Assembly: GCA_903896045.1 (NCBI GenBank)
Contig: CAITWD010000014.1
Coordinates: 1-45,195, forward strand
Origin: an uncultured Actinomycetes bacterium
GTDB lineage: Bacteria > Actinomycetota > Thermoleophilia > Miltoncostaeales > Miltoncostaeaceae
Length of the DNA: 45,195 bases
Direction: 5' to 3'
The notes beneath the pieces are model-generated. The model was not told where the DNA came from, did no database searches, and saw only the letters and a program-made list of their open reading frames with translations. Below are positions 1-9,103 of this stretch, piece after piece (position 1 is the stretch's first letter; each line of letters opens with the position of its first letter). A program made the position numbers and the translations under genes.

Positions 1-252
1 CCGAATGCGGGCGCGATTTCGTGAGTTTTGCGAGCCCACTACGCGCCGCCCGATCACCCCAGGGGGTCTTGTCTCCCCTCGGTCCACTCAAGCGGCACAG
101 ACGCAGCGAGCACACACTTACTCATGCGACGCTATTCTGCCCCACTCTCGAGCACACAACTCACAGGCAGGTATTGTCATCTCCGAGGGAGTACAACGTA
201 GTACGTACAGGCCCGACACGGGCCAAGGGCCGCACCTCGCAGACCCACCCCG
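1..252. other. Leading non-coding stretch, no gene seen
   Basis: No reading frame here looks like a protein and no tRNA fold is visible. Two small hairpins occur: ACCCC/GGGGT around 56-67 and GGCCCG-ACA-CGGGCC at 210-224, the second 28 nt before the start of the MprF-like gene. The first could be the end of a transcript coming from outside the window; the second could act in the leader of the next gene. Both are short and unsupported by a T-tract. Confidence 0.4.
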
Positions 253-2199
253 ATGGACGGTGAGCCACCTTTGATCCGCATTGAGCGACACAAGCAGGGG
301 CCCCGGGTCTATCTGATCGGTCGACGGATCCATGAATGTCACGCCGGACTCGTACTGCTTGCACTGGCACTGATTCTCCGGATTGCGCACGTACATGGTG
401 CCCACTCGCCAACCTGGATCGTGATCGGGATCGCAGCCATTGGCACCTGGATGACCGTAAAGGACGCCCGGGACTTCGTTCCGCGCTGGCGCGACACCGC
501 ATCATGGAGCATGGGACTTCACCGCCGCGCATTCGAGCTTCGGCCAACACGTCGGACCAGTTGGGCACCACGGGTGATTGGAAGCCTGGTGATGCTTGCG
601 GGATTGGCAAATATTGTCGTCGCGATTCGCCCGGAATTCAGTACCCGAGTACATGCGGTGAATACATTTCTGAGCGAAAGCACTCGCGCCTCGGCGCATG
701 CGACTGCCCTGCCACTGGGTCTCCTGCTGATTGTGACCGGCACATACCTTGCGCGTCGTCGCCGTGGCGCATGGATGATCGCCATGGTGCTCTTGATTGC
801 CTCTGGCCCGATCGCAGTGATCCATCATGATGTGGATGGTGCCGCGATCGCATGGCTTCTGGCATTCACCCTTGGCGTCACCGGAACTGCGTTTTCTGTG
901 CGCAGAGACCCTCGTGCACTTCGTGCCGCTCTCTCCCGCGTCCCCCTCATTGCAATCCTCGCGGTACTCACGACCGTGGGAACAATCCTGGCCGCATATC
1001 GTCACGTTGCGCCTCATCTGAGCTCATCCCTGCTGATCCGCGAGACCGTTGATCTGATGACTTTTCAGACCGGTCCACTGCATTTTGATGCTCGGGTTGC
1101 CTGGGTGCCGCTCGGTGTCGCGCTTGTCACTGCTGCCGCGCTCATTGCTGCTGCGGCACCAATCCTGCGCCCGCTAACGCACCCCCGTCACCCGGCAACA
1201 GGAATGTTGCGCAATCGAGCACACCGATTGGTGACGCGCTACGGAGCCGACTCATTGAGCGCGTTGACCTTAGGTGATGATGTGCATCATCTCTTCAGCG
1301 CGGATCGACGTGCTTTTCTGGGATACCGCATACAACGAGGGGTACTTGTGGTCATCGGCGATCCTGTCGGTCCACCGGATGCAATCCGCGATCTCGTGAT
1401 TGAACTCTTTCGCCACGCCGAGCGACACGGATTTCGTGTCGCCGTTATCGGAGCGAGTGCACCGCTCGCGGACACCTACCGAGAGGCGGGTATGCGGGCG
1501 ACATACATCGGCGATGAAGCGATCGTGCAGACCGCGGCATTCACCCTCACCGGGCAGGCGATGCGGACGATCCGAGAATCAGTCGAGTCGATCGTCGATG
1601 GCGGCTACCGCAGCGAATCCTCGAGAGTCGACACATTGACCACAGATGAAATCGCAGAACTTGATGGACTTCTTCACAAGGTTGCACACACAACCTCGCC
1701 GCGGAGTCACGTGATTGTGGCACGCGATCGCAGCAACATCGCTCGCGGCATCGCGGTCCTCGCCCCATGCGCTGACGAATCGACGCTCGCACTGACGCGG
1801 ATGCACGCCGATCCAGCGGCGCCGAGTGGGCTCAAGGACTTTCTGGTGAGTGAAGCGATCGTCGCAGCACGAGGTGCGGGGATTGCGCACCTTTCCCTCA
1901 ATTTTGTTCCGTTTGGCACGCCGCTTCAGGCACCACAAACACCCACCCACCATCTCTTGGGAATCATGCTCCGGCGGGTACATCGTGCGCCATCTGCCGC
2001 GCGCGCGCAGCGTTTTAACGCGCGTTTCCTTCCGGAGTGGACTCCGCGCTACATGATGAGTGAGAGCTGGCACTCCACACCTCGTGCAGCGCTCGCGATT
2101 TTAGAACTTGAAGGGCATCTTCCTCGTTGGGCGAGCCTCCGATCGTCTCGTCACAGCGTCGGGCAGACGCCAGCGCCGGCCAGCTCCGAACGCCCCTAA
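253..2199 (+). CDS. MprF-like phosphatidylglycerol lysyltransferase (DUF2156) membrane protein
   Basis: 648 residues. The N-terminal half (about 30-310) has several hydrophobic segments (near 30-48, 55-68, 112-126, 150-190, 198-215, 232-248, 283-305). The C-terminal half is a GNAT-like DUF2156 domain, recognisable from the block RRAFLGYRIQRGVLVVIGDPVG and the following FRVAVIGAS around residues 355-400. Proteins of this family transfer an aminoacyl group from tRNA to phosphatidylglycerol, lowering the negative charge of the membrane and protecting against cationic peptides. Unlike mycobacterial LysX it carries no lysyl-tRNA synthetase domain, so it would depend on cellular aminoacyl-tRNA; which amino acid is used cannot be read from sequence. 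No clear ribosome site precedes ATG 253; GTG 262 or TTG 271 are alternatives. It stands alone and converges on the phosphoesterase gene, their stop codons overlapping by 4 bases. Confidence 0.8.
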   Translation: MDGEPPLIRIERHKQGPRVYLIGRRIHECHAGLVLLALALILRIAHVHGAHSPTWIVIGIAAIGTWMTVKDARDFVPRWRDTASWSMGLHRRAFELRPTRRTSWAPRVIGSLVMLAGLANIVVAIRPEFSTRVHAVNTFLSESTRASAHATALPLGLLLIVTGTYLARRRRGAWMIAMVLLIASGPIAVIHHDVDGAAIAWLLAFTLGVTGTAFSVRRDPRALRAALSRVPLIAILAVLTTVGTILAAYRHVAPHLSSSLLIRETVDLMTFQTGPLHFDARVAWVPLGVALVTAAALIAAAAPILRPLTHPRHPATGMLRNRAHRLVTRYGADSLSALTLGDDVHHLFSADRRAFLGYRIQRGVLVVIGDPVGPPDAIRDLVIELFRHAERHGFRVAVIGASAPLADTYREAGMRATYIGDEAIVQTAAFTLTGQAMRTIRESVESIVDGGYRSESSRVDTLTTDEIAELDGLLHKVAHTTSPRSHVIVARDRSNIARGIAVLAPCADESTLALTRMHADPAAPSGLKDFLVSEAIVAARGAGIAHLSLNFVPFGTPLQAPQTPTHHLLGIMLRRVHRAPSAARAQRFNARFLPEWTPRYMMSESWHSTPRAALAILELEGHLPRWASLRSSRHSVGQTPAPASSERP

Positions 2200-2858
2200 T
2201 CTCGGCCGTTCGGCACCGATACTGAGCGCAGCGCTCCAAGGATTGGCACCACCGTCGGGGTCACTACCCCATCCCGAATTTCCAGTATCCCAATCGATGG
2301 AGTGCGACCACCCACCGGGACGCCCCGACGAAAGCGGCGCACGAGCCTGCGACGTATCCCGCGCACCTCAATCTCTGGATCGGCTTCAACGACATATACC
2401 GCCCCAGGCGAGAACACGAGCGTCTGGCCCCACCACGCCAGATACGGGCAGTGGAAATGGCCGAAGACGATGACGTCGACATTCCCCAGACGTCGCACCA
2501 ATGCCCGCGCTGCACCATGCATTGACGGACGTCCCCGAAGAAGCCCTCGCAGAATGGATGCATACTCGGTGATCCAATGGCGATCGCCATGTGCCATGCC
2601 AATCCGGATTCCACCGATCGTGACGACGTGCTGCGCAGGCAGCACGAGCCCCGCATCCCGATCATGATTTCCTTGCACGGCAATCACGGGTGCACACACG
2701 GCAAGCGCGTCAAGAACCAACGCGTCAGTGACATCCCCAGCATGCAGGATCAGATCAACCCCGCGAACTGCCGCAATCAACCCTTCAGGAATTGCAGCGA
2801 GCGTATCCCCGACGTGGGTGTCGCAGACGACCGCCACCCGGTAGACGTCTGACGACAT
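2196..2858 (-). CDS. Calcineurin-like metallophosphoesterase, YfcE/MJ0936 type
   Basis: 220 residues with the full set of metallophosphoesterase motifs in order: DTH near residue 13, HAGDVTD near 40, GNHD near 63, a later AHGDRHW and GHFHCPY near 133. These place two divalent metals (usually Mn, Fe or Ni) in a small single-domain fold. Relatives such as YfcE and MJ0936 hydrolyse phosphodiesters in vitro; the natural substrate is unknown. It lies 19 nt downstream of fabI on the same strand and is probably co-transcribed with it. The C-terminal 40 residues after the conserved core are Arg-rich and extend the family's usual length slightly. Confidence 0.85.
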   Translation of the reverse strand: MSSDVYRVAVVCDTHVGDTLAAIPEGLIAAVRGVDLILHAGDVTDALVLDALAVCAPVIAVQGNHDRDAGLVLPAQHVVTIGGIRIGMAHGDRHWITEYASILRGLLRGRPSMHGAARALVRRLGNVDVIVFGHFHCPYLAWWGQTLVFSPGAVYVVEADPEIEVRGIRRRLVRRFRRGVPVGGRTPSIGILEIRDGVVTPTVVPILGALRSVSVPNGRD

Positions 2859-2877
2859 ACCCTACGATCGATTCGCC

Positions 2878-3657
2878 CTACAACCCCATCGCGTGGAAGC
2901 CAGCATCCACAAAGAGGGTCTCGCCCGTCACGGCACGCGACAGTGGAGATGCCAGATACAGACCGGTATCTCCCACCTCATCCACCACAATCTCCCTGCG
3001 CAGCGGCGTACGACTCGCGATTTGATCGGCCATATCCGAGAATCCGGGTATGCCGCGCGCAGCCAGCGTGCGAATCGGGCCTGCGGAGATCGCATTGACA
3101 CGAATGCCTCCGTCACCGAGGTCCCACGCCAGATAGCGCACGATGCATTCAAGCGCGGATTTGGCAACCGCCATGACGTTGTATCCGGGAACTGCACGAT
3201 CGGCAGCAATGTAGGAGAGCGCCATAATCGAGCCCCCGCCGCCCGCACGCATGTGCGGCTCTGCCCGCTTGGCAAGTGCGATAAGTGAGTAGGCCGAGAT
3301 GTCGAGTGCGAGCCCAAACCCATCGCGAGAAATATCGGTGAAACGCCCGGTGAGATCTTCTGGGCGCGCAAACGCCACGGCATGGACCAACGTGTCAAGC
3401 CCACCAAGTGCCTCGACGGCGGTAGCAAACGCGGCATCCATCTGAGCGTCATCCTGTACATCGAGTGGCACGACCGCGACATCTCCCGAGAGCTCCTGTG
3501 CCAACCGACGCACGTCACGCTCGGTGCGTTCGTTTTGGTAGGTCAAGGCAACCCGCGCACCGTGCGCATCCAACGCCTGTGCAATCGACCACGCGATACT
3601 GCGCTTGTTGGCAACCCCCACAACCAGCGCTCGCTGCCCTTCAACCAGTCCGCTCAT
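2878..3657 (-). CDS. fabI: Enoyl-[acyl-carrier-protein] reductase (NADH)
   Basis: 259 residues, an SDR-fold enzyme for the last reduction of each fatty-acid elongation cycle. The glycine-rich nucleotide site GVANKRSIAW (residues 14-23) is typical of FabI, and the active site SY-x9-Y-x6-K gives Tyr149, Tyr159 and Lys166, matching E. coli FabI SYLGAERAIPNYNVMGLAK. The C-terminus GETLFVDAGFHAMGL is also canonical. FabI is the triclosan/diazaborine target; InhA-type mycobacterial enzymes differ in length and loops, so FabI is the better name. GGAGGA lies just before the ATG. No other fatty-acid genes are adjacent; a phosphoesterase gene follows after 19 nt. Confidence 0.95.
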   Translation of the reverse strand: MSGLVEGQRALVVGVANKRSIAWSIAQALDAHGARVALTYQNERTERDVRRLAQELSGDVAVVPLDVQDDAQMDAAFATAVEALGGLDTLVHAVAFARPEDLTGRFTDISRDGFGLALDISAYSLIALAKRAEPHMRAGGGGSIMALSYIAADRAVPGYNVMAVAKSALECIVRYLAWDLGDGGIRVNAISAGPIRTLAARGIPGFSDMADQIASRTPLRREIVVDEVGDTGLYLASPLSRAVTGETLFVDAGFHAMGL

Positions 3658-3739
3658 GCGTCCTCCAGGAGATTCATCGGCGGCGAGACGCTACCACCGG
3701 ACGCCGACAACGACGACTCTTCTCGGGCGCGTTTGGGCT

Positions 3740-3863
3740 ATTCGACCCAATATTCGACAATTTGTCGCAATTGTCCCGCAATTCAGGGCGCAAAAGCGCG
3801 CGAATGTATTGCGCACACGGGAGTCGCAAAATACACTGCACGGATTCCCGCAATATTCGCGGG
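3740..3863 (+). promoter_or_regulatory. Repeat-rich promoter/operator region of aceA
   Basis: A dense set of short repeats fills the gap between fabI and aceA. ATTCGAC occurs twice with a 12-bp period (3740 and 3752). CGACAA-T-TTGTCG (3755-3767) is a perfect 13-bp dyad. TTGTCGCAATT and TTGTCCCGCAATT follow directly (3762-3783), and further CGCAA cores occur near 3789, 3825 and 3849. CCCGC-N7-GCGGG (3847-3863) is a second dyad. A possible promoter is TTGCGC (3809-3814), 17 nt, TACACT (3832-3837). Glyoxylate genes of actinobacteria are controlled by regulators such as RamB that bind CAAA/TTTGCAAA-like sites; whether the same protein acts here is not known. Confidence 0.5.
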
Positions 3864-3882
3864 GTTCATCAATTAGTACCAG

Positions 3883-5199
3883 ATGTCACGTACTTTCTTC
3901 AAGGGGGCGATCATCAGTACCTCAAACGGAGCAGGATCTTCGGCGTCAGAACTCGCCGCAAGCTGGAAGAGCGATCCGCGTTGGGCCGGCGTCGAGCGCG
4001 CGTATGGGGCCGACGATGTCGTACGGCTCCGTGGAACGGTAACCATCGAATATTCGCTCGCGCGCCTTGGTGCCGAGAAGCTGTGGCGCTACATCAACAC
4101 CGAGCCATTCGTGAATGCGCTCGGTGCGTTGACCGGTAACCAAGCAGTTCAGCAGGTCAAGGCTGGCCTGAAGGCAATCTACCTGTCGGGTTGGCAGGTG
4201 GCCGCTGACGCCAACCTGAACGGCCAGATGTACCCTGACCAGAGCCTCTACGCCGCCAACTCGGTGCCAGGTGTGGTCAAGCGCATCAACAACGCGTTGC
4301 TTCGCGCCGACGAGATCTACCACGCCGAGGGCGATGACTCGATCGACTGGTTGCAGCCAATCGTGGCCGACGCCGAAGCAGGTTTCGGTGGACCACTAAA
4401 TGTGTTCGAGCTCGTAAAGTCCATGATCGAAGCGGGTGCCGCCGGTATCCACCTCGAGGACCAACTCTCGTCCGAGAAGAAGTGTGGTCACATGGGTGGC
4501 AAGGTACTTCTGCCGACTCAAACTGCAGTGCGCAACTTGGCAGCTGCACGTTTGGCCGCAGATGTCTGTGGCGTCCCGACGATCATCATCGCCCGGACCG
4601 ACGCTGAGGCCGCAACGCTGATCACCAGCGACGTCGACCCATCAGACGTAGAATTTTTGACCGGTGAGCGGAGCCCAGAGGGCTTCTTCTACACCCGCGA
4701 GGGACTCGACGCTGCAATCGCACGTGGCCTGTCGTACGCACCGTACGCAGACCTTGTGTGGTGTGAGACCGGTACGCCGGACCTCGATGACGCCGAGCGC
4801 TTCGCAGCCGAAATCCACGCGAAGTTCCCCGGCAAGCCGTTGGCATACAACTGCTCGCCATCCTTTAACTGGAAGGCCAAGCTGGACGACGCGACGATCG
4901 CGAAGTTCCAGAAGGAACTCGGCAAGATGGGCTACAAGTTCCAGTTCATCACGCTCGCAGGTTTTCACGCCCTCAACTACTCGATGTTCAAGTTGGCCGA
5001 GGGCTACCGCGACCGTCAAATGGCTGCATACGTCGAGCTGCAAACTGAGGAGTTTGAGGCTGAGGCACGTGGCTACACCGCAACTCGTCACCAGCGCGAG
5101 GTCGGTGCAGGCTACTTCGACGACGTCACGCAGACGGTGTCGGGCGGTAACTCATCAACAACCGCACTTACCGGCTCCACAGAAGAAGCGCAGTTCTAA
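3883..5199 (+). CDS. aceA: Isocitrate lyase
   Basis: 438 residues. It cleaves isocitrate to succinate and glyoxylate, the first step of the glyoxylate shunt. The catalytic KKCGH lies at residues 199-203 (nucleophile Cys201). The metal-binding [10 protein letters not shown] (161-170), the [15 protein letters not shown] block, YNCSPSFNW and the C-terminal [11 protein letters not shown] are as in mycobacterial Icl1, to which the whole chain aligns by eye. The N-terminus is about eight residues longer than in Icl1; a purine-rich AAGGGGG (3901-3907) lies inside the reading frame but no ATG, GTG or TTG follows at a useful distance, so ATG 3883 is kept. Malate synthase follows after a hairpin terminator, so both shunt enzymes are linked but perhaps unequally expressed. 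Confidence 0.97.
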   Translation: MSRTFFKGAIISTSNGAGSSASELAASWKSDPRWAGVERAYGADDVVRLRGTVTIEYSLARLGAEKLWRYINTEPFVNALGALTGNQAVQQVKAGLKAIYLSGWQVAADANLNGQMYPDQSLYAANSVPGVVKRINNALLRADEIYHAEGDDSIDWLQPIVADAEAGFGGPLNVFELVKSMIEAGAAGIHLEDQLSSEKKCGHMGGKVLLPTQTAVRNLAAARLAADVCGVPTIIIARTDAEAATLITSDVDPSDVEFLTGERSPEGFFYTREGLDAAIARGLSYAPYADLVWCETGTPDLDDAERFAAEIHAKFPGKPLAYNCSPSFNWKAKLDDATIAKFQKELGKMGYKFQFITLAGFHALNYSMFKLAEGYRDRQMAAYVELQTEEFEAEARGYTATRHQREVGAGYFDDVTQTVSGGNSSTTALTGSTEEAQF

Positions 5200-5224
5200 T
5201 AAGATTTCGGCGTGTGCGCATTCA

Positions 5225-5236
5225 GGCGTGCACGCC
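5225..5236. repeat. 12-bp perfect palindrome GGCGTGCACGCC
   Basis: GGCGTGCACGCC between the aceA stop and the aceA terminator; a related GGCGTGTGCGC lies 15 nt upstream. It may be an operator or part of the 3' RNA structure; nothing decides between these. Confidence 0.3.
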
Positions 5237-5256
5237 AAAAGCCTTCGTACGTAGAG

Positions 5257-5282
5257 GGCGCCCCGCTTGCGGGGCGCCTTTT
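5257..5282 (+). terminator. Rho-independent terminator after aceA
   Basis: GGCGCCCC and GGGGCGCC form an 8-bp perfect GC stem around the loop GCTTGC, followed by TTTTG. It sits 57 nt after the aceA stop and 48 nt before the aceB start, so it should limit read-through into aceB. Confidence 0.85.
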
Positions 5283-5329
5283 GCGTTCATCGCACGAATC
5301 ACCGGACCAGCGAGGGGAACCCCACGACC

Positions 5330-6922
5330 ATGAGCACCAACTCCGCCCCGGAGGGCGTTGAGGTCCTCGGCGCAGCAAGTTCTGCGACCGCCGAAATTCT
5401 CACGACCGACGCTCTCTCTTTCGTCGCAGCACTTCACCGCACGCACAACGCGCGTCGCAAGGAATTGCTCGCAAAGCGGGTAGAACGCGCCACCGCACTC
5501 GACAAAGGCGTCCTACCTGACTTTCTCCCGGAAACCGCGCATATCCGTGAGGGCGATTGGACGGTATCCCCGGTACCGGCTGATTTGCAGGATCGTCGCA
5601 CGGAGATCACGGGTCCCGTTGACCGCAAGATGATCATCAACGCGCTGAACTCCGGCGCAAAGGTGTTCATGAGCGACTTCGAGGATTCGAACACCCCGAC
5701 GTGGGACAACACGATCGAGGGACAAATCAACCTGCGCGATGCAGTCAACCGCTCCATCAGCTTCCATCAAGGTGAGAAGAGCTACAAACTCAACGACCAG
5801 ATCGCCACTCTGCTTGTGCGGCCTCGCGGCTGGCACATGGTGGAAAAGCACGTCCTTGTCGACGGCGAGCCTATTTCGGCATCGCTCTTTGACTTTGGTC
5901 TGTACTTCTTCCACAACCATGCCGAACTCAAGGCGCAGGGGACGGGCCCGTACTTCTACTTGCCCAAGATGGAGAGCCACCTCGAGGCACGTCTCTGGAA
6001 TGACGTCTTTGTGCAGGCCCAGGACACACTCGGTGTGGCGCAGGGCACGATTAAGGGCACCGTCCTGATCGAGACCATCACGGCCGCGTTTGAAATGGAT
6101 GAGATTCTCTACGAGCTGCGCGAGCACTCATCGGGCCTCAACTGCGGTCGCTGGGACTACATCTTTAGCTGCATCAAGAAGTTTGGTTCGGACCCGAACT
6201 TTGTGTTGGCAGATCGCGCGCTGGTGACAATGACCACGCACTTCATGCGGTCATACTCATTGCTCGCAATCAAGACCTGCCACCGCCGCGAGATTCACGC
6301 AATGGGCGGAATGGCTGCACAGATTCCGATCAAGAATGACCCGGAAGCCAACGACGCCGCAATCGCAAAGGTCCGCGCGGACAAAGAGCGTGAGGCAACA
6401 GATGGGCATGACGGCACATGGGTGGCCCACCCTGGTCTTGTGGCAATCGCATTGGAAGCATTCGACAAACACATGCCGAACGCGAACCAGATTGATCGCA
6501 AGCGCGAGGATGTCAACATCACCGCACAGGATCTCCTCCAGTTTGAGCCCAAAGGCCCAATCAGCGAGGCAGGCTTGCGCACCAACATCAATGTCGCAAT
6601 TCAGTACCTCGGTTCCTGGATCGGCGGCGTCGGATGTGTGCCGATCTTCAACCTGATGGAAGATGCTGCCACCGCAGAGATCTCCCGCAGTCAGGTGTGG
6701 CAGTGGGTTCATAGCCCACTCGGCATCCTCGACGACGGTCGCAACATTGACATTGCGCTGGTCGAATCCGTCATTGCCGAGGAACTTGGCAAGATCATGC
6801 AGGAGCGTGACGGTGACCCCACCGGTAACTACACACGTGCAGCAGAGCTGTTTTTCAGCCTCGTTGAACCCAAGTCGTTCACCGAATTTCTCACCCTGCC
6901 TGCATACGACCTGATCGGATAG
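5330..6922 (+). CDS. aceB: Malate synthase A
   Basis: 530 residues, the usual size of malate synthase A (glcB-type isoforms are about 720). It condenses glyoxylate with acetyl-CoA to malate, completing the shunt begun by isocitrate lyase upstream. The family signature [16 protein letters not shown] is at residues 264-279, RPRGWH at 164-169 and the [13 protein letters not shown] block at about 115-127. I take ATG 5330, preceded by GAGGGG at 5312-5317; a TTG-initiated extension back to 5267 would run through the terminator hairpin and is unlikely. Downstream is a strong hairpin and then the sixA-like gene. Together with citrate synthase at 11.7 kb the window covers carbon entry and the bypass of the TCA cycle. 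Confidence 0.97.
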   Translation: MSTNSAPEGVEVLGAASSATAEILTTDALSFVAALHRTHNARRKELLAKRVERATALDKGVLPDFLPETAHIREGDWTVSPVPADLQDRRTEITGPVDRKMIINALNSGAKVFMSDFEDSNTPTWDNTIEGQINLRDAVNRSISFHQGEKSYKLNDQIATLLVRPRGWHMVEKHVLVDGEPISASLFDFGLYFFHNHAELKAQGTGPYFYLPKMESHLEARLWNDVFVQAQDTLGVAQGTIKGTVLIETITAAFEMDEILYELREHSSGLNCGRWDYIFSCIKKFGSDPNFVLADRALVTMTTHFMRSYSLLAIKTCHRREIHAMGGMAAQIPIKNDPEANDAAIAKVRADKEREATDGHDGTWVAHPGLVAIALEAFDKHMPNANQIDRKREDVNITAQDLLQFEPKGPISEAGLRTNINVAIQYLGSWIGGVGCVPIFNLMEDAATAEISRSQVWQWVHSPLGILDDGRNIDIALVESVIAEELGKIMQERDGDPTGNYTRAAELFFSLVEPKSFTEFLTLPAYDLIG

Positions 6923-6931
6923 CACGCATAT

Positions 6932-6963
6932 GAATGGCCCACGGTGCAAACCGCGGGCCATTC
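6932..6963 (+). terminator. Hairpin after aceB, no T-tract
   Basis: GAATGGCCC pairs with GGGCCATTC (6932-6940 with 6955-6963), and the inner CGGT-GCAA-ACCG extends the stem after one mismatch. No run of T follows, as in many actinobacterial terminators. It lies 10 nt after the aceB stop and 13 nt before the preferred start of the next gene. Confidence 0.6.
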
Positions 6964-6976
6964 GCGTGTACCCATC

Positions 6977-7474
6977 ATGCTGCTCGCGGTGATACGCCAT
7001 GGGATCGCAGAAGATGTTGGTCCCGACTCGCAGTTCCCCGATGCGTCACGACGACTCACCGGCGACGGCATTGTCATGATCCGAGCAGCATGCCCGGGAA
7101 TTCGCCAGATGATCCGTCAACCAGATGCGGTCATCTCCAGCTCGTATCACCGCTGCGTACAGACGGCGCAACTGATCTGCGATGAGCTCGGCGTGACGCT
7201 GCGCGCGCATGACGGGCTTTGTCCCGGCGCAACGACGGACACCGTACTTGGAATTCTGTCTGAATACCCCGATGCCACGACGATCGCAGTCTGCGGGCAT
7301 CAGCCGGACTTATCGTTTCTTGTCGCAGATCTGACCGGTGGGAGTCAGGTCGCATTCCGTCGCGGAACGATGTGCCTGATTGACCTGGATGCCCTACGCC
7401 CCCGAGCGGGAACGATTATCGGCATCTACGCACCAGAGGCCCTCCGACGCATGGGCCTACCGACCGACGCTTAG
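6977..7474 (+). CDS. sixA: SixA-type histidine phosphatase
   Basis: 165 residues from ATG 6977. It belongs to the histidine phosphatase (phosphoglycerate-mutase-like) superfamily: catalytic RHG at residues 7-9, the SSSYHRCVQTAQL block that carries the second Arg, and AVCGHQPDLS carrying the second His. The short length without inserts matches SixA, which removes phosphate from phosphohistidine proteins in E. coli; the substrate here is not known. A longer GTG frame starting at 6944 would begin inside the aceB hairpin, so ATG 6977 is preferred, although no good ribosome site precedes it. It ends tail-to-tail with the minus-strand hypothetical gene, overlapping by 4 bases. Confidence 0.8.
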   Translation: MLLAVIRHGIAEDVGPDSQFPDASRRLTGDGIVMIRAACPGIRQMIRQPDAVISSSYHRCVQTAQLICDELGVTLRAHDGLCPGATTDTVLGILSEYPDATTIAVCGHQPDLSFLVADLTGGSQVAFRRGTMCLIDLDALRPRAGTIIGIYAPEALRRMGLPTDA

Positions 7475-7842
7475 GGCAGGAGTCGAGCCACCGGCTCGAC
7501 AGAGCGCTCGAAGTACGGCATCAGCTCACCAGGGAGTAGCTCTGGGGAAAGATCCACGATCTTCGCGACGATCGCCATACGCGCATCCTCAGTGTGACTC
7601 GCCAGCGCCTCCCACCCTGCACGCTCACCGGCCCGCTCGGGGTCTTGGGCGAGGTCAGCCATGGTGACTGCAATCTTTTCGGTGGGCTGCTGCTTACACA
7701 GCATCGCGTGGGCATCCACCATCAACACCAAGCGGATCCAGGGCTGATTTCCATGCTCACGGGCGTTGGTGATCCAACTCGGTACGACCCAGCGCTCGAG
7801 TTCATCGACAAGGGCGAGCCACTGATCGTCAGCAGTTGTCAT
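7471..7842 (-). CDS. Hypothetical protein, 123 residues
   Basis: Not recognised. The protein is acidic and mainly helical in appearance, with no membrane segment or signal peptide and a single Cys. It begins MTTADDQWLALVDELERW and ends in a Pro/Leu-rich tail. Its ATG overlaps the stop codon of the upstream SHOCT gene as TGATG, and an in-frame GTG sits one codon earlier, so the two are translationally coupled and probably act together. That linkage is the only functional clue. Confidence 0.65.
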   Translation of the reverse strand: MTTADDQWLALVDELERWVVPSWITNAREHGNQPWIRLVLMVDAHAMLCKQQPTEKIAVTMADLAQDPERAGERAGWEALASHTEDARMAIVAKIVDLSPELLPGELMPYFERSVEPVARLLP

Positions 7843-8105
7843 CACATGTTCTCCAGGAGTTGGGCTTTCTTTGCGCGGAATTCATCATCGGTTATCAGAC
7901 CCTCATCACGGAGGCGTCCTAATTCCCGAATCGCTGAGAATGCTGCAGGGTGGTCGGGGTCCGAAGCAGATACCGGTGATGTCGCTGCACGCGGTGCAAC
8001 CTCAAGCGCGACCTGACGGATGATCTTGCCCGCGTGGTCAACGACCCGGACGAGTTCATCGCAGAGCTCTTTCAGGGACGCGCGCATCTGCTCTTGAGGA
8101 TCCAT
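7842..8105 (-). CDS. SHOCT-domain small protein
   Basis: 87 residues. The last 30 residues, AIRELGRLRDEGLITDDEF and on to AKKAQLLENM, are a SHOCT domain, a short C-terminal helical hairpin widespread in actinobacteria whose role is thought to be oligomerisation or partner binding. The first 45 residues form an amphipathic helix-like stretch (LKELCDELVRVVDHAGKIIRQV) and are followed by a Ser/Pro/Ala linker. No membrane helix is present. The downstream hypothetical gene overlaps at TGATG. Divergent from the 8208 gene; their shared promoter region is about 100 bp. Confidence 0.75.
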   Translation of the reverse strand: MDPQEQMRASLKELCDELVRVVDHAGKIIRQVALEVAPRAATSPVSASDPDHPAAFSAIRELGRLRDEGLITDDEFRAKKAQLLENM

Positions 8106-8207
8106 GCCCTTGAGGTTACCGACTCAGACGCACTCCTGCGCCCGCTATCCAAGAAACCCGTTGCACGGTAAAGTGTGCCGAACGATACAAACTCAAGGAG
8201 TCGGTCG

Positions 8208-8471
8208 ATGATCGCTGGAGGCCAGCCCAACCTCTCTGCGGGTCGAACACGTGAAGCGCGTCACACCGAGGTACTCAGCCGCTGGCCCGTGCTCGGCGAA
8301 CAATGGGCCAAAGAGCTTGAGGGCCGCCGAATTGAGGCGATGACTCCTACTCGGACGCCGCTCCAGGGGATCTCCCCCCTCGCTGCAATCAATCGCAAAC
8401 TCGGTCTCCCCGATGATCACGGGACCGATGCTATTCCCCGCGCCGAGAATGACACCGCAAGCGTGCACTAG
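8208..8471 (+). CDS. Hypothetical protein, 87 residues
   Basis: Not recognised. ATG 8208 is preceded by a very good AAGGAG (8195-8200) at 7 nt, which makes this a real gene and rejects the longer GTG frame from 8175. The product is hydrophilic, with MIAGGQPNLSAGRTREARHTEVLSR-like start, a central WAKELEGRR segment and a low-complexity acidic end; no membrane helix or Cys. It lies upstream of the MarR gene with a 57-nt gap and could share its transcript. Confidence 0.6.
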   Translation: MIAGGQPNLSAGRTREARHTEVLSRWPVLGEQWAKELEGRRIEAMTPTRTPLQGISPLAAINRKLGLPDDHGTDAIPRAENDTASVH

Positions 8472-8528
8472 CCCGCCCCGCGCGGACACTGCGGGCGCCG
8501 AGCATCCACACACTGCTAGGTTCGCTTT

Positions 8529-9044
8529 ATGACGACCGATGTGACCCAAATTCAAGAGGAACATCGCACGACTCTTGCGCGCATGGCTGTGGACGCAGTG
8601 ATTGCCGTCGCAATCTCAGCGGAGCGGGATCTTGATCGCCACGCAGCCGACTATGGAATCTCCGACGCGAAGCTTGAGGTCCTCGAGGTGCTGTCATGTT
8701 GCTCTGGTCGCCGGGCGTGCCTGTATTCACTTGGAGACCGTCTTGGAGTCACCCGTCCCAATATCACCAAGCTCGTCGATGGGCTCGAGCGCTCCGGCCT
8801 TGTCACGCGAGTACCTCACCCTGATGACCGACGCATGGTGCAGGCCCAACTCACCCCAGAAGGCGCCGCGGTTGCGGCACGCGCCCTGCCGGGACGTGTC
8901 GCGCTGATGGAGCGCGCCTGGGCGTCACTTGATGACGAGGAACTCGAACGGCTTGTCTGGGTATTGCGTCGTGCTGCCTCGGATCCCGAGGATCCGTGTG
9001 CCCAACAGGAAGTTCTCGCGTCTGACACGCACACATCGGCGTAG
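8529..9044 (+). CDS. MarR-family transcriptional regulator
   Basis: 171 residues. The winged helix-turn-helix is clear: LGDRLGVTRPNITKLVDGL (about 74-92) is the recognition unit and VPHPDDRRMVQAQLTPEG (about 99-116) is the wing with the DRR motif typical of MarR proteins. Flanking helices at both ends form the dimerisation part. These proteins usually repress neighbouring transport or detoxification genes and release DNA on binding a small ligand. The next gene, in the same direction 97 nt away, starts an amino-acid ABC importer and has an inverted repeat between promoter and ribosome site, so the importer is a likely target. The ligand is unknown. Confidence 0.85.
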   Translation: MTTDVTQIQEEHRTTLARMAVDAVIAVAISAERDLDRHAADYGISDAKLEVLEVLSCCSGRRACLYSLGDRLGVTRPNITKLVDGLERSGLVTRVPHPDDRRMVQAQLTPEGAAVAARALPGRVALMERAWASLDDEELERLVWVLRRAASDPEDPCAQQEVLASDTHTSA

Positions 9045-9103
9045 GTGTCCCTCGGCAGTCGATGTCATGTTGCAGCCCTGTTCGGTGAAGTCGCGCTGAA
9101 AAC

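Noticed and set aside
56-67. ACCCC/GGGGT hairpin as terminator of an upstream gene
   Set aside because: Only 5 bp, no gene visible before it.
3910-3915. ATC start codon for isocitrate lyase behind AAGGGGG (3901-3907)
   Set aside because: ATC starts are very rare; ATG 3883 is in frame and gives only a slightly long N-terminus.
5267-5329. TTG-initiated 21-residue extension of malate synthase
   Set aside because: It begins within the terminator hairpin of aceA and has no ribosome site; ATG 5330 has GAGGGG upstream.
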